The position numbers were made by a program, and so were the translations under genes. 64,000 bases of DNA. Origin: an uncultured Bacteroidales bacterium (GTDB lineage: Bacteria; Bacteroidota; Bacteroidia; Bacteroidales; P3). Positions 9,801 to 17,061 of this stretch are shown here, piece by piece. Numbering within the stretch: position 1 is the stretch's first letter; each line of letters begins with the position of its first letter. Location of the stretch: positions 1-64,000 of the forward strand of contig ONQD01000006.1 of the NCBI GenBank assembly GCA_900319865.1, written 5' to 3'. The notes beneath the pieces are model-generated. The model did no database searches, was not told where the DNA came from, and was given only the letters and a program-made list of their open reading frames with translations.

Positions 9801-11044
9801 ATCTGACGGGTGGTGGAGATGCTCACATCGCGTAGATACTGGCAAGAGAGGAACCCTTCGACCACAGCCTCGAAGCTTTCGAGGAACTGGGCAATGAGGG
9901 CTTCGGAATACTCGTTTGAGTTGTATTCAGCCTTGACGTGGAAACGACCGGAGAGGAAGTAGGCTTTGAGGTAGAGTGAAGCATCGAGGGTGCTGTTGAC
10001 GAGGCGTTGGGTGGTCATGGGTTTGCCGCAAAGAGCCTCGTCGGAGAAGAGGTCGCCATGCCAAACAAACATAGAGTTGCTTTGGAGTTGGAGGTCGTTG
10101 GAAATATCGATGAAAGAGTAGATGTCGTGCTGGCGGCAGCCGGACATCTGCTCTTGGCCCTGACGCAGGAAATCGATGACGGTGGTGTCGTTGGTGAACT
10201 TGGCGTAGACCGGGAGGGTTTTGACCGTCATGCCGACAGAATGGAGGAAGCGTTTGTCGGTACGGCCATTATAAACGGTAGTGAAGAGGGCTTCCTGGCC
10301 ACCGGCATATTTGGCGAGGAGGAAAGCGTAGACCGAGGTGAAGAAATTGCTTTTGAAAATGCCGTTATCCTTCAGGAAAGCGTTGAGGCGGTCGGGGTCG
10401 AGAGAAAGGGTGCGGAGCAGATGGGCCTCGGATTGTTGAGGACTGTCGAGGTCGGGAAGAAGCGGGGTGTAGGTGTCGGAGCAGTCGAACTGGGAAGCGT
10501 ACCAACGCTTGGCCTCCTCAAAGGCGGGCGACTGGCGAAGGGGTGCTTCGGCAGCGGCGACATCGGCCATGGTGAGAATCTCGGGTTCGAGGGGCTCACC
10601 TTTGTAAGCCTTGTCGATATCGGAAAGAATGGTTTTGAGCGAGGTGCCGTCGTTGATGATATGATGTATGTCGATGAAGAGATAGAAATGCTGGCTGTCG
10701 CGAAAGAGGCGAATGTGGAACAAGCGGTCGCCAACGATTTTGAAAGGAACGATAAGTTGCGGTTTGACCGCCTCGATATCGGTGACCTCCTCCACATGGA
10801 GAGAGAATGTCTCGTCGTGCTGAATGGTTTGCAGGGGCTCGCCCTCGCCATCCAGTTCGATGCGTGTGAACAACGTGGGATGGGTAGCCACAGTGGTTTC
10901 GACGGCTTTGCAGAGGCGTGCTGCATCGAGGGAGCCATCGAGGATATAAAAATAAGGAGTATTATAGCAGGGCTTATCCTCTTGCCCCACACATTCGGCA
11001 TAGATGCCGTATTGCACTTTTGATAAACAAGCAGATGTTTTCAT
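3803..11044 (-). CDS. Dimodular NRPS with reductive release (C-A-T-C-A-T-R)
   Basis: A 2413-residue nonribosomal peptide synthetase. Seen domains: starter-position condensation with HHIINDG near residue 128; adenylation 1 with YTSGSTG near 583 and YGPTE near 713; carrier 1 with GLTSI near 962; condensation 2 with HHLVFDG near 1148; adenylation 2 with YTSGSTG near 1595 and YGPTE near 1739; carrier 2 with LGGTSL near 1975; terminal reductase with GATGYLG near 2062 and YIFSK (YxxxK) near 2215. All catalytic motifs look intact. Reductase domains of this type release an aldehyde using NAD(P)H. The leading C domain suggests the first amino acid is N-acylated, so the likely product is an N-acyl dipeptide aldehyde or alcohol. 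No phosphopantetheinyl transferase is in the window. The start is ATG 11042-11044, preferred over a TTG two codons upstream. It sits between an outer-membrane protein and a MATE exporter in one operon. Confidence 0.95.
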   Translation of the reverse strand: MKTSACLSKVQYGIYAECVGQEDKPCYNTPYFYILDGSLDAARLCKAVETTVATHPTLFTRIELDGEGEPLQTIQHDETFSLHVEEVTDIEAVKPQLIVPFKIVGDRLFHIRLFRDSQHFYLFIDIHHIINDGTSLKTILSDIDKAYKGEPLEPEILTMADVAAAEAPLRQSPAFEEAKRWYASQFDCSDTYTPLLPDLDSPQQSEAHLLRTLSLDPDRLNAFLKDNGIFKSNFFTSVYAFLLAKYAGGQEALFTTVYNGRTDKRFLHSVGMTVKTLPVYAKFTNDTTVIDFLRQGQEQMSGCRQHDIYSFIDISNDLQLQSNSMFVWHGDLFSDEALCGKPMTTQRLVNSTLDASLYLKAYFLSGRFHVKAEYNSNEYSEALIAQFLESFEAVVEGFLSCQYLRDVSISTTRQIEVLDDFNRNDVDYDATQTIVSLFRSQAQSTPDNVAVVYKDARYTYAQVDDLSNRIAAAISSKGLGEGDVVSVLIPRCEWMAIASLGVLKAGCAYQPLDPSYPRERLNFMMQDADAKLLIADESLRPLVDEYQGDVLFTRDLPSLPATHTLPHGPSPDSLFILLYTSGSTGVPKGCQLLQSNIVAFCHWYQRYYSLAPQHRVAAYASYGFDACMMDLYPALTCGASVYIVPEELRLDLVALNDYFEQSGITHSFMTTQVAYQFATGIDCHSLLHLSSGGEKLATLTPPTGFKFYNGYGPTECTIFTTTYLVDRKMKEIPIGKPLDNLRLYVVDPNGHRLPVGATGELWASGPQVSRGYLNRPEKTAEVFISNPFTSDAKYARVYRTGDLVRYLPSGDIQFVGRRDGQVKIRGFRIELKEVESVIREFPGIRDATVQAFDEEGGGKFIAAYVVSDSPVDIEALNQFILDTKPPYMVPAVTMQIDAIPLNQNQKVNKRALPKPEKKAAPVEESHIPMNVLEEELHGMVAAIVGNTDFSVTTLLGYAGLTSISAIKLAVQVNKRFGVALDSRSLVKTASIQSIENEILKQMMQGGIPSSAPSAARPALSSVPLSYAQTGVYFECLKNPTSTIYNIPYLLSFPTGTDASRLSDAVRQVAECHPELGVHFTTEGDTIVQTIEGAQPVEVKQSSLSDDQLQQYKTDFVRPFNLQKDTLYRFEVVTTPSGVHLLMDLHHLVFDGGSADLFIRQICAILEGGSVEKESYSYLDFVSDQQQAEQSDSFLQSQQFFAQKLQTCEGASEIPPDLPATDTVGHIGEAVCLPDFSRAESFCRQQGITPAHLFLAATAYVVSRYTNNREVYLCTVSSGRSNLRIADTVGMFVNTLALGIAIDDVSVAQFLQSTGQTFTDTLRHEDYPFARIATDYSFRPAIAYAYQVGVLSQYSVGGQPLHHELLELNVPKFKINIKIEDRGVVVQYDDALYTPAIAANLAESIVAVADRMVSQPDLRVRALSIVSPRQADELEHIRQTAVGEAPFRFFHQCIGHFAQSQPDHEALVAVDASFTYRQMDDITTRMAASLQARGVHPRDRVALLLPRTSRLILSLFSVLKTGSAYIPCDPDYPADRIKLILEDSDARFIITTADRMDSLPEGKAINVEDLLQDNQPYSEPDITTDDLAYLIYTSGSTGRPKGVMLRHAGICNYLYGHPGNVLAHAILTDADRLLSVTTISFDAALQDIGTSFFNGKTLILATEEQANNPLDLARLIADQHINMVSGTPSRWLTWLTSDEFCKALASVKICRAGGEKFPDQLLQQLRQVTFARIFNCYGPTENTVASNNKELTTSSLITVGKPQLNVKEFIVDSDGNELPVGVVGELYIGGRGVALGYNNLDQINRERFVDYHGERIYKSGDYARWLPDGDVIILGRTDHQIKLRGLRIELGEIENVMLKVDGMKKVVIMIRKLNGKEHLCAYYTADRTIAPDQLKAEISRSLTQYMVPTAYLQLAEMPTTPNGKTDVKALPEPQLAVAAAYEAPRNDAERTFCDIFASILQMDKVGATDNFFELGGTSLVVTRVIIEADKAGMHVAYGDVFANPTPRQLAALVTGSPAEGPGADEVAHYDYTAINNLLQFNTLDSFRKGERLNLGDVLLTGATGYLGIHILRQLIDSDAGNIYCLVRGKTKEKAESRLRTLLFYYFSNAYKELFGSRIHIVLGDVTEDFDPTLKVDTVFNCAAIVKHFSEGTEIEDVNIGGARRCVDFCIKTGAKLVHISTASTRGLWAGEAGSDVFTEQRLYMGQYLGNKYIFSKYMAERLILEAVASHGLCAKIMRVGNLAARSTDGEFQANFSTNSFMGRIKVYNMLGCCPYGMRSKRVEFSPINEVSHAIVLLATTPKPCCVFHPFNIHTQFLGDVLAGLSTVGNGIRFVEQEEFDSAMDLAKNDPQKARQMASLLAYQDMAHGMKTTDVARDNEYTTQVLYRLGFAWSPTSWDYVERMLTALGGFGFFE

Positions 11045-11062
11045 AAACAAAGAAAGATTATT

Positions 11063-12370
11063 TTACCATCGGGTTGAAAATATACGGGGATTGACAGTGA
11101 GCATGAGCCAAGCCCACTGGAGATTGTCGTCGGAGCTGCGTTTGAGCCTCTCCATGGTTTCGGTGCCGAGCATATAGGAATAGCCCGCCATGAGAGTGAC
11201 ATCGCGCATGGGTTTCCACATTACGCCCAGTTCCAACTCATGTCCCAGAGACTTTTTCATGTTGGGAAGGTTGGCAGACATAGCCAGATAATGGTAGGCC
11301 GCACTGAGCGAGAAGATGTCGGAAGGTTTCCACCAGGCGTTGAAATAGAGATTCTGCAGGCCGGGGGTGAAACCGTTGACGTAAGTGCTGACATAAAAGA
11401 AATCCATGGCACCGTAGAATTTGTGGTGGGAGCCATAGATGGGGTTGAACCCCTTGAGAACCTCATGCCGCACGAGGCCGATGCTGCCCGAAGGCGGGAC
11501 AGCAAAGTATTCGTCACCGCTCAGATAGTCGAAACCCAAAGTGAGATTGAGAGCGGAAACAGGTTTATAGGAAGCTTTGGCGCTGGCCATCCATGACTGG
11601 ATGAGAATGCCATGTTCGTCGTGACCCATCTGCCGATAGTAGGCACCTTCGAACGACCACGATTGGGGATGGACCGAGAGATAGCCGCCAAGGAGCTGCT
11701 GGTGATAGGTGACGGGGTCTTCCTTGGTGCCACCCTGCATTCCCACGTCCATGAACAGAAGAGACACTCCGGCAGGCAAGGATTGGGCATCATAGTGATA
11801 CCAAAGGGTGTGAATCTCTTTATAGGGCTGGGCGCCGTCGATGTAGTAACTGTTACCCAGCTGAGTGTCGGAGTTCTGGTTGTAGGCGGTGAAAAAATGA
11901 ACCTTGTGCCCACCTCTTTCGAATCCGAGTCTGAGTACATCGTGAGACATGGTTGCCATGGTCCAGTCGTTGGCACCGATGATACGTTCGTCGTCGTAGG
12001 ACAAATTCTGGCGACCTATCTGGGCAAAGAATCCAAGGTCGCTCTTCATCTTTACCCACGCCTCAGAGAGATTGAAAGAGCCTTTGCCCGCCTGCCCCCA
12101 TACGCCGGAGTGGATTCCAGCCACTTTGGCCTCAAGCCACTTGCGCTGATAGTTGACAGCAAGACGGGTGCGACCGGTGATGAATCCAGCTCTATTCTCG
12201 GTAATACCTTCTTCGGAAGGCATGCCACCACGGCGCATTTCACCACGGCTGCGGACTTCCATGTCGACCGAGAGCTGGTTTTCGTTGTCCTGTTGGGCAT
12301 ACACCCCTGCGGACAACGCCAAGAAAAGAGCCAAGCAGCCGTAGCGAAGGCTATGCAACGAAAAACTCAT
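11063..12370 (-). CDS. Outer-membrane beta-barrel (alginate-export-like porin)
   Basis: A 435-residue protein with a signal peptide (hydrophobic GCLALFLALSAGVYAQ) followed by repeated amphipathic strands with aromatic ends. The early region (VRSRGEMR...RTRLAVNYQRKWLEAKVAG) and IGRQNLSYDDERIIG resemble the alginate-export/OprE-like barrel family in Bacteroidota. It would sit in the outer membrane as a diffusion or export channel. The frame is open to 12427, but that start overlaps the STAS gene; ATG 12368-12370 follows the STAS stop by 10 bases and directly opens the signal peptide. Its stop lies 18 bases before the NRPS start. I infer it may pass the NRPS product or take up a substrate; the family name is a moderate-confidence call. 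Confidence 0.75.
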   Translation of the reverse strand: MSFSLHSLRYGCLALFLALSAGVYAQQDNENQLSVDMEVRSRGEMRRGGMPSEEGITENRAGFITGRTRLAVNYQRKWLEAKVAGIHSGVWGQAGKGSFNLSEAWVKMKSDLGFFAQIGRQNLSYDDERIIGANDWTMATMSHDVLRLGFERGGHKVHFFTAYNQNSDTQLGNSYYIDGAQPYKEIHTLWYHYDAQSLPAGVSLLFMDVGMQGGTKEDPVTYHQQLLGGYLSVHPQSWSFEGAYYRQMGHDEHGILIQSWMASAKASYKPVSALNLTLGFDYLSGDEYFAVPPSGSIGLVRHEVLKGFNPIYGSHHKFYGAMDFFYVSTYVNGFTPGLQNLYFNAWWKPSDIFSLSAAYHYLAMSANLPNMKKSLGHELELGVMWKPMRDVTLMAGYSYMLGTETMERLKRSSDDNLQWAWLMLTVNPRIFSTRW

Positions 12371-12380
12371 GGCGCAAGGA

Positions 12381-12683
12381 CTATTCGAAATCGAACAAAC
12401 TGATGAACCCCGTAAGGCGGAAGACATCCTTTATTTCGTCACTGACATGGCGCAACAACACCTTGCTGCCGCCTGCCTTGGCCCCTTTGAGGATGCTGAG
12501 GAGGATACGCAGACCGCTGGAAGCGATATACTCCAGACGTTCACACTCAATCACAACATCCTTGCCATTGGTTTTGTAGAGCGGACGCAAAAGCTCCTCT
12601 GCCTCGGCAGCGGCGGCTGTATCCATCTCACCATCAAGGGTGACCAAAAAACGGGCTTCAGTTTCATCAATAGTAATCTTCAT
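12381..12683 (-). CDS. STAS-domain anti-anti-sigma-type protein (SpoIIAA/RsbV-like)
   Basis: A 100-residue single STAS domain. The phosphorylation loop reads YIASSGLRIL; Ser56 (second Ser of SSG) corresponds to the serine phosphorylated in SpoIIAA. The usual Asp before SSG is Ala. Such proteins bind an RsbW-type kinase or another partner only when unphosphorylated. Here the kinase and phosphatase domains are both carried by the gene directly upstream (31 bases away), so the pair forms a complete switch. The start is ATG 12681-12683; the longer frame overlaps the upstream gene. The downstream output is unknown: no partner sigma or anti-sigma gene is adjacent. Confidence 0.88.
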   Translation of the reverse strand: MKITIDETEARFLVTLDGEMDTAAAAEAEELLRPLYKTNGKDVVIECERLEYIASSGLRILLSILKGAKAGGSKVLLRHVSDEIKDVFRLTGFISLFDFE

Positions 12684-12714
12684 GTTCTTTGAATTGTTTT
12701 GTTTGTATAACGAC

Positions 12715-14931
12715 TTAATTATATTCTGATAACGGACAGAAATGTTTGATAAGGGTAAGAATGTTTCTGCCATTGACACGTTCGTAGTTGATTGAATCCA
12801 TCATCTCCCTGACAAGCAGGATGCCCATGCCCCCTATGGGACGCTCCTCGGCCGAGAGGGTAGTATCGGTATGGGAGGCTTCGGTGGGGTCGAAAGCCAC
12901 GCCCGTATCGGAAATGACGAATTTCAGACTGCGGCCGTTGCTTCTTGCCTCGACCGATATGGTGCCTTGGGAGCCGAGAGGATAAGCATAATTAATGACA
13001 TTGACCACAGCCTCTTCGACAGCCAAACGCACATTGCGTGACGACTTTTCATCCATACCCACCCGCTCACAGACCGACTTGACAAAATTGTTGAGGGGAA
13101 CCACCTGCGACACATCGTTAAGCAGAGAGATGCTGTCCTGGAGGAAGTCCGTGTCCTGAGATGGGGTGTAACGGATGGCCAACATGGTCAAATCGTCACT
13201 TTGTTCAGCCCCTTCGGCATATTGCCCCACCACGCTGGTCATTTTCTGTATCACCTGTCCGGCATCGAGCCCCACACAGTCCTCCAATGTCTGCATTACG
13301 CGCTCCCTGCCCAGCAGTTCGCGGTGGATGTTGCGTGCCTCGGTCAAGCCATCGGTATAGAGAAAGAGTGTGGAGCCGGGAGTAATATCCATTTCCTGCA
13401 TCTGGTATGGGGTGTCGGGGAATACACCTATAGGCAGATGGGCATTGGCCGGAATTTCGACAGGTTTTCCGTCCCCGGCGGGAAGAAGCACGGGAAGGTC
13501 GTGACCGGCATTGCAATAGCGCAGATGGCCCAAGGGGAGGTCGAGCACCCCGATAAAGAAGGTGACAAAGATATTGAACGTGTTGCCCTCGCAGGCAATA
13601 CGATTGATGTTCTGCAAGATGCGGCCAGGATTGCTCTCATTGGCCGAAGCCATTCGGAACTGGGTATGGATTACCGCCATAATCAAAGCCGAGGGAACCC
13701 CTTTGCCACTCACATCACCGATGCAGAAAAAGAGTTTTTCGTCGCGGATAAAGAAGTCGAAGAGGTCTCCCCCAACCTCTTTGGCGGGTACCAGTTGACC
13801 GTGTATGTCCAAATCGTCACGGTCGGGGAAGGGCGGATTGTCCTTGGGAATCATATCCCTCTGTATGTTTTGAGCCACACGCAGCTCGCTGTCTATGCTC
13901 TCATTCTTCAGCCTGGCCTCATGCAGATGAATAAGGGTTCTGGCCGTACGCCAAAGGATATAACATAGCAGCAATAAACCTGCCAGCGAGAGAATCGAAA
14001 TAAAGACACGCAACTGATTCAGTTTGCCATACACCTCATCGTCATAACACACCACGGCAACCTGCCAATGGGGATTGCCTTTCATGTATGCATAGTATAC
14101 ATAGGCCATGTCGCCCTCATCGTCGAAACTCAACATTTTGGTACGCTTGTTGCTGGTCTCTTCACGGTACACAGAGCTATCGTTAATCATCGCCACTATC
14201 TTGTCGACTTTCTCGGTGCTCACACTGTCGGGGTTTGGTCCTGCAATCAATTTGCCGTCTGGAGAAAGGAACAGATTGAACGATGAGGGGTAGTGATGCC
14301 GTTGGTTCATAATCACACCCATCCAGTCAAGCGAGAGGTCCAGACACATCGCCCCTATCGGTTTCCCCTCATTGTCGCGCAAAGGCAAAGCGTAAGTAGT
14401 GACATAATCCTGGGCACCATCTGCATCGTAATAAGGATCCGACCATTTAAGTGTGTCGCCCTCCATGCAGACGGTGTAGAAATCGGAAGCCGTATAGTCA
14501 TGCACCTCGCCGCTTATGTCCTGCAGACAGATGCTGTCGCCCTCCCTGCGGGCATAAGGCTCGAAAAGATACCCTTTGTCCTTATAGTAATTCGGTTCGA
14601 ATGCAATAGAAGCACCAACCACATTGGCATTCATAGCGACAACCCTTTCAACCACAGCGTACATTGAGTCAGGTTCCGAAACAAACCGCTCGGCATACCA
14701 CAAATGGTTCTGCAAAGCAGACTCGCCCAACGAAAGAATATCTTTCACCCGAAGGGTTTTGATAATCAATTCGTTCAAAACATTCTTTTCAAGCTCACTT
14801 TCCAACTGATTGCGAGAATAGTAGTATTGGCTGGCAGATATAATCTCCAACAGAACAGCAGCGGTGATAATCACACCAAAACCAGCCTTTGCGGGTATAG
14901 AATGGCGAAGCGTTTTGAATAATGATTTCAT
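12715..14931 (-). CDS. Membrane sensor with SpoIIE-type PP2C phosphatase and HATPase kinase domains
   Basis: A 738-residue membrane signalling protein. N-terminal membrane helix around residues 15-38, then a periplasmic region of about 260 residues with a double-Cache-like pattern (GASIAFEPNYYKDKG; YVTTYALPLRD; GAMCLDLSLDW), a second helix around 305-330, a short linker (VAQNIQRDMIP), a PP2C/SpoIIE domain (VGGDLFDFF, GDVSGKGVPSALIM, TDGLTEARN, DDLTMLAIR) and a C-terminal RsbW-type HATPase (N-box EEAVVNVINYAYP; DTGVAFDP; IGGMGILLVREMMD). It can therefore dephosphorylate and probably phosphorylate the STAS protein encoded next. ATG 14929-14931 is preceded by AAGGTAGG, so I prefer it to the ATG seven codons upstream. 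It is the first gene of the NRPS operon; no promoter-like box was seen downstream of it within the operon. Confidence 0.9.
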   Translation of the reverse strand: MKSLFKTLRHSIPAKAGFGVIITAAVLLEIISASQYYYSRNQLESELEKNVLNELIIKTLRVKDILSLGESALQNHLWYAERFVSEPDSMYAVVERVVAMNANVVGASIAFEPNYYKDKGYLFEPYARREGDSICLQDISGEVHDYTASDFYTVCMEGDTLKWSDPYYDADGAQDYVTTYALPLRDNEGKPIGAMCLDLSLDWMGVIMNQRHHYPSSFNLFLSPDGKLIAGPNPDSVSTEKVDKIVAMINDSSVYREETSNKRTKMLSFDDEGDMAYVYYAYMKGNPHWQVAVVCYDDEVYGKLNQLRVFISILSLAGLLLLCYILWRTARTLIHLHEARLKNESIDSELRVAQNIQRDMIPKDNPPFPDRDDLDIHGQLVPAKEVGGDLFDFFIRDEKLFFCIGDVSGKGVPSALIMAVIHTQFRMASANESNPGRILQNINRIACEGNTFNIFVTFFIGVLDLPLGHLRYCNAGHDLPVLLPAGDGKPVEIPANAHLPIGVFPDTPYQMQEMDITPGSTLFLYTDGLTEARNIHRELLGRERVMQTLEDCVGLDAGQVIQKMTSVVGQYAEGAEQSDDLTMLAIRYTPSQDTDFLQDSISLLNDVSQVVPLNNFVKSVCERVGMDEKSSRNVRLAVEEAVVNVINYAYPLGSQGTISVEARSNGRSLKFVISDTGVAFDPTEASHTDTTLSAEERPIGGMGILLVREMMDSINYERVNGRNILTLIKHFCPLSEYN

Positions 14932-15063
14932 CCTACCTTGTTTATTTAACATTCAGAATAGTGTGGAAAGTAGCACTATTGAAACAACATACAACACATA
15001 AGTCACTTAGTATTTGTGTATTTAACAAATAAAGCAAATACGCGTTGCAGTAGTTTATTATTG

Positions 15064-15071
15064 CAAAGATA
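15064..15071 (-). promoter_or_regulatory. -7 box (TATCTTTG) of the sensor-NRPS operon
   Basis: The minus strand reads TATCTTTG here, matching TAnnTTTG exactly. Transcription would start near 15058, leaving a leader of about 125 bases before ATG 14931. The AT-rich leader shows no obvious strong hairpin. No other good box was found between the five genes, so this may drive about 12.6 kb. Confidence 0.55.
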
Positions 15072-15366
15072 CAACTTTTTTATGAAATATAAAGAGTATT
15101 TCTCAATTTTCTCAAGAAAAAGAGTAGTGTCCAAAACGTTCCTTGTTTTGTCCTATCATGTTACAGGCAGGCTGCTTACAATGATTCTTGACTGAGAATT
15201 TATGGCCCTACTTGGCTATGGCTATTATTCGATTTCTTAGTGTTTCTTATTCCTCCCGATGCTTGCCTGTAAAAACAGCATTTAGGCCAATGTTAGATTA
15301 TGTGACATTCACAGCTCACTGGCATATAAAACAAAAAAGAGGAAGCATTGCTGTTTCCTCTTCTTG

Positions 15367-15440
15367 TGACTCCTACAGGATTCAAACCTGTAACCTTCTG
15401 ATCCGTAGTCAGATGCTCTATTCAGTTGAGCTAAGGAGCC
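15367..15440 (-). tRNA. tRNA-Arg, anticodon ACG
   Basis: A 74-base cloverleaf. Acceptor arm GGCTCCT pairs with AGGAGTC (one G-U pair), discriminator A; CCA is not encoded. The anticodon stem TCTGA/TCAGA encloses CTACGGA, giving anticodon ACG. The T arm contains GGTTTGAATCC, with CAGG/CCTG-type pairing around it. It stands alone between two minus-strand transcription units, with a T-rich stretch beyond the 3' end. Confidence 0.93.
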
Positions 15441-15589
15441 ATCTGTCATTTTGAGGCTTTCTCTTCCTCAAAAGCGGTTGCAAAAATACAAACATTTTTC
15501 GAATGCACCAAATTTTTTTTCACTTTTTATCTCGAAAGATGATGCAAACTATTAATTATTGGGTATTTGCATACAAAGATTTTTTTTCT

Positions 15590-16129
15590 TCAAAGCATGT
15601 TTGAGGGCTTGCATTTGTACACTTCTTCGTACAAAATATCACGAATTTCGACAAATTCATCATCATCAAGTTCATATTTCGTCATAATTATCATTGGCAC
15701 AGTCACTTGGTCGCCATGATAAGAAGGCTGCAAATAATCTTGTGGATTGATATACAAGCCCATACTGCTATAGAACTCAACACGGTGCTCGGAAGTCTCG
15801 TCGTGCGGATGTTCCACCTCAAGCACTATCTGTTGTGTCTGCTGCGACAGAAAGTTCAGAAAAACAGCTTTGCCGAGACCCTGGTTGCGCAGGTCCTCGT
15901 CGATAGCAAAATGTTCAATGTAGACAAAATCATCGAATGTCCAATAGGTCAAAATACCTATGGGCTCGTCGCCATCATCGTTTGTGGCGACCATAAAATG
16001 AAATTTTTCTGTGTTACGATTCTTCAACTCCCCGAAAGGAGGTCGCTCTTCGTCGGGGAAAGCCGACTCAAATAGATCTTTGGCGAAATGCGGATGGTCG
16101 GATTGCGAAAGGTCTGTTAATTGTATCAT
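15590..16129 (-). CDS. GNAT family N-acetyltransferase
   Basis: A 179-residue cytoplasmic protein with the GNAT core: strand segments FMVATNDDGDEPIGILTYW and FVYIEHFAIDEDLRNQGLGKAVF, where RNQGLGKA is the acetyl-CoA pyrophosphate loop (R/QxxGxG/A). The later part (FYSSMGLYINPQDYLQPSYH) fits the C-terminal strand and Tyr region. The acceptor substrate cannot be read from sequence. It lies 23 bases after the outer-membrane gene of the sigma-factor unit, so it may be the last gene of that operon. Confidence 0.88.
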   Translation of the reverse strand: MIQLTDLSQSDHPHFAKDLFESAFPDEERPPFGELKNRNTEKFHFMVATNDDGDEPIGILTYWTFDDFVYIEHFAIDEDLRNQGLGKAVFLNFLSQQTQQIVLEVEHPHDETSEHRVEFYSSMGLYINPQDYLQPSYHGDQVTVPMIIMTKYELDDDEFVEIRDILYEEVYKCKPSNML

Positions 16130-16152
16130 CTATCTAACTAATATGTTTATGT

Positions 16153-17061
16153 TTATTTGCTTAGGAAATTAAAATTGTTGATATTGAAACGGAAGAAAAT
16201 ATTATGCTGCAGCGCGTAGGCATCCCCGTCATTATACCCCTTGTAAATGGTGGGGACATACGAGCAGCCATATCCGAAATCAATCGAATAGCCATTCATT
16301 CTATAACACAACACCACAGCTCCGAAACCGCCTATGCCCATTCCTCCTTCGTTAAAATACTCATACGTGCCCGATCCCGGCACAGGGCTCATGCCTCCCC
16401 ACACATCCAGGATGCTGTATGTCTGGCCGCCCACACGTATGCCGTTGGCGGTCACCTTTGTGTTGTTCAAGTCGAAGCCCAAGTCAAACTCCAAATCGAG
16501 TATCCGGGTCAGCGGCACCTTCTTGGCAATGGCAAGGTCTATAAAAATGCGTTTCTCCCTGCCGTATATATCGCAAGGCACATACTGTTTGCTGCCCAGT
16601 ATGCCTGTACCGTTGTTGCTTGACAGCAAAAACTGTCCCGCGGCTGTCACTTGGCTGTAGTCAAATCGCAAAAACCAGCCCCAGCCGCTGTTGTAGTCAT
16701 ACCGCACACCCACCCCCAGCTGGTAAGTCAGCCGATAATACATATTGGCATCCTCGGCAATAGTGAAAGCGCGGTGGTCGGGAATGGCACTCGGCGAAAT
16801 CAATTGCTGGTTCACCAAGTTGCTCCAAATCTGAGTCCCATAAAGTTCGCTCTTCAACACCCTGTTAATCGTGTTGCTGTGGCCGTCTTTTCCGTTATAG
16901 AAATTAGCCTGCTTGGAATTAGGAATCAGCAAACCGGCATCCACCGTCAGCGACAGCCCCGTGATACGGGGTGGCACCGCCTGACTCTTTTTCTTCTGTG
17001 CACCGGCGGGCAAAGCCAATGCTATCGTCAACAACAAAAAAAGGAATATTCTAAACTTCAT
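16153..17061 (-). CDS. Secreted outer-membrane beta-barrel protein, unknown function
   Basis: A 302-residue protein with a signal peptide (FLFLLLTIALALPAGAQKKK) and alternating strands rich in Gly, Tyr and Phe (YQLGVGVRYDYNSGWGWFLRFDYSQ; LDLEFDLGFDLN; YSIDFGYGCSYVP), ending in a strand with terminal aromatic residues (FFRFNINNFNFLSK). This suggests a small outer-membrane barrel of the kind often left hypothetical in Bacteroidota. Its ATG overlaps the stop of the ECF sigma gene by 4 bases (ATGA), so the two are translationally coupled. It may be a target of, or partner to, that regulator; I cannot assign a substrate. Confidence 0.7.
   Translation of the reverse strand: MKFRIFLFLLLTIALALPAGAQKKKSQAVPPRITGLSLTVDAGLLIPNSKQANFYNGKDGHSNTINRVLKSELYGTQIWSNLVNQQLISPSAIPDHRAFTIAEDANMYYRLTYQLGVGVRYDYNSGWGWFLRFDYSQVTAAGQFLLSSNNGTGILGSKQYVPCDIYGREKRIFIDLAIAKKVPLTRILDLEFDLGFDLNNTKVTANGIRVGGQTYSILDVWGGMSPVPGSGTYEYFNEGGMGIGGFGAVVLCYRMNGYSIDFGYGCSYVPTIYKGYNDGDAYALQHNIFFRFNINNFNFLSK

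Noticed and set aside
15188..15454. An 88-codon plus-strand frame around 15.3 kb
   Set aside because: It overlaps the tRNA-Arg gene and has no coding character.
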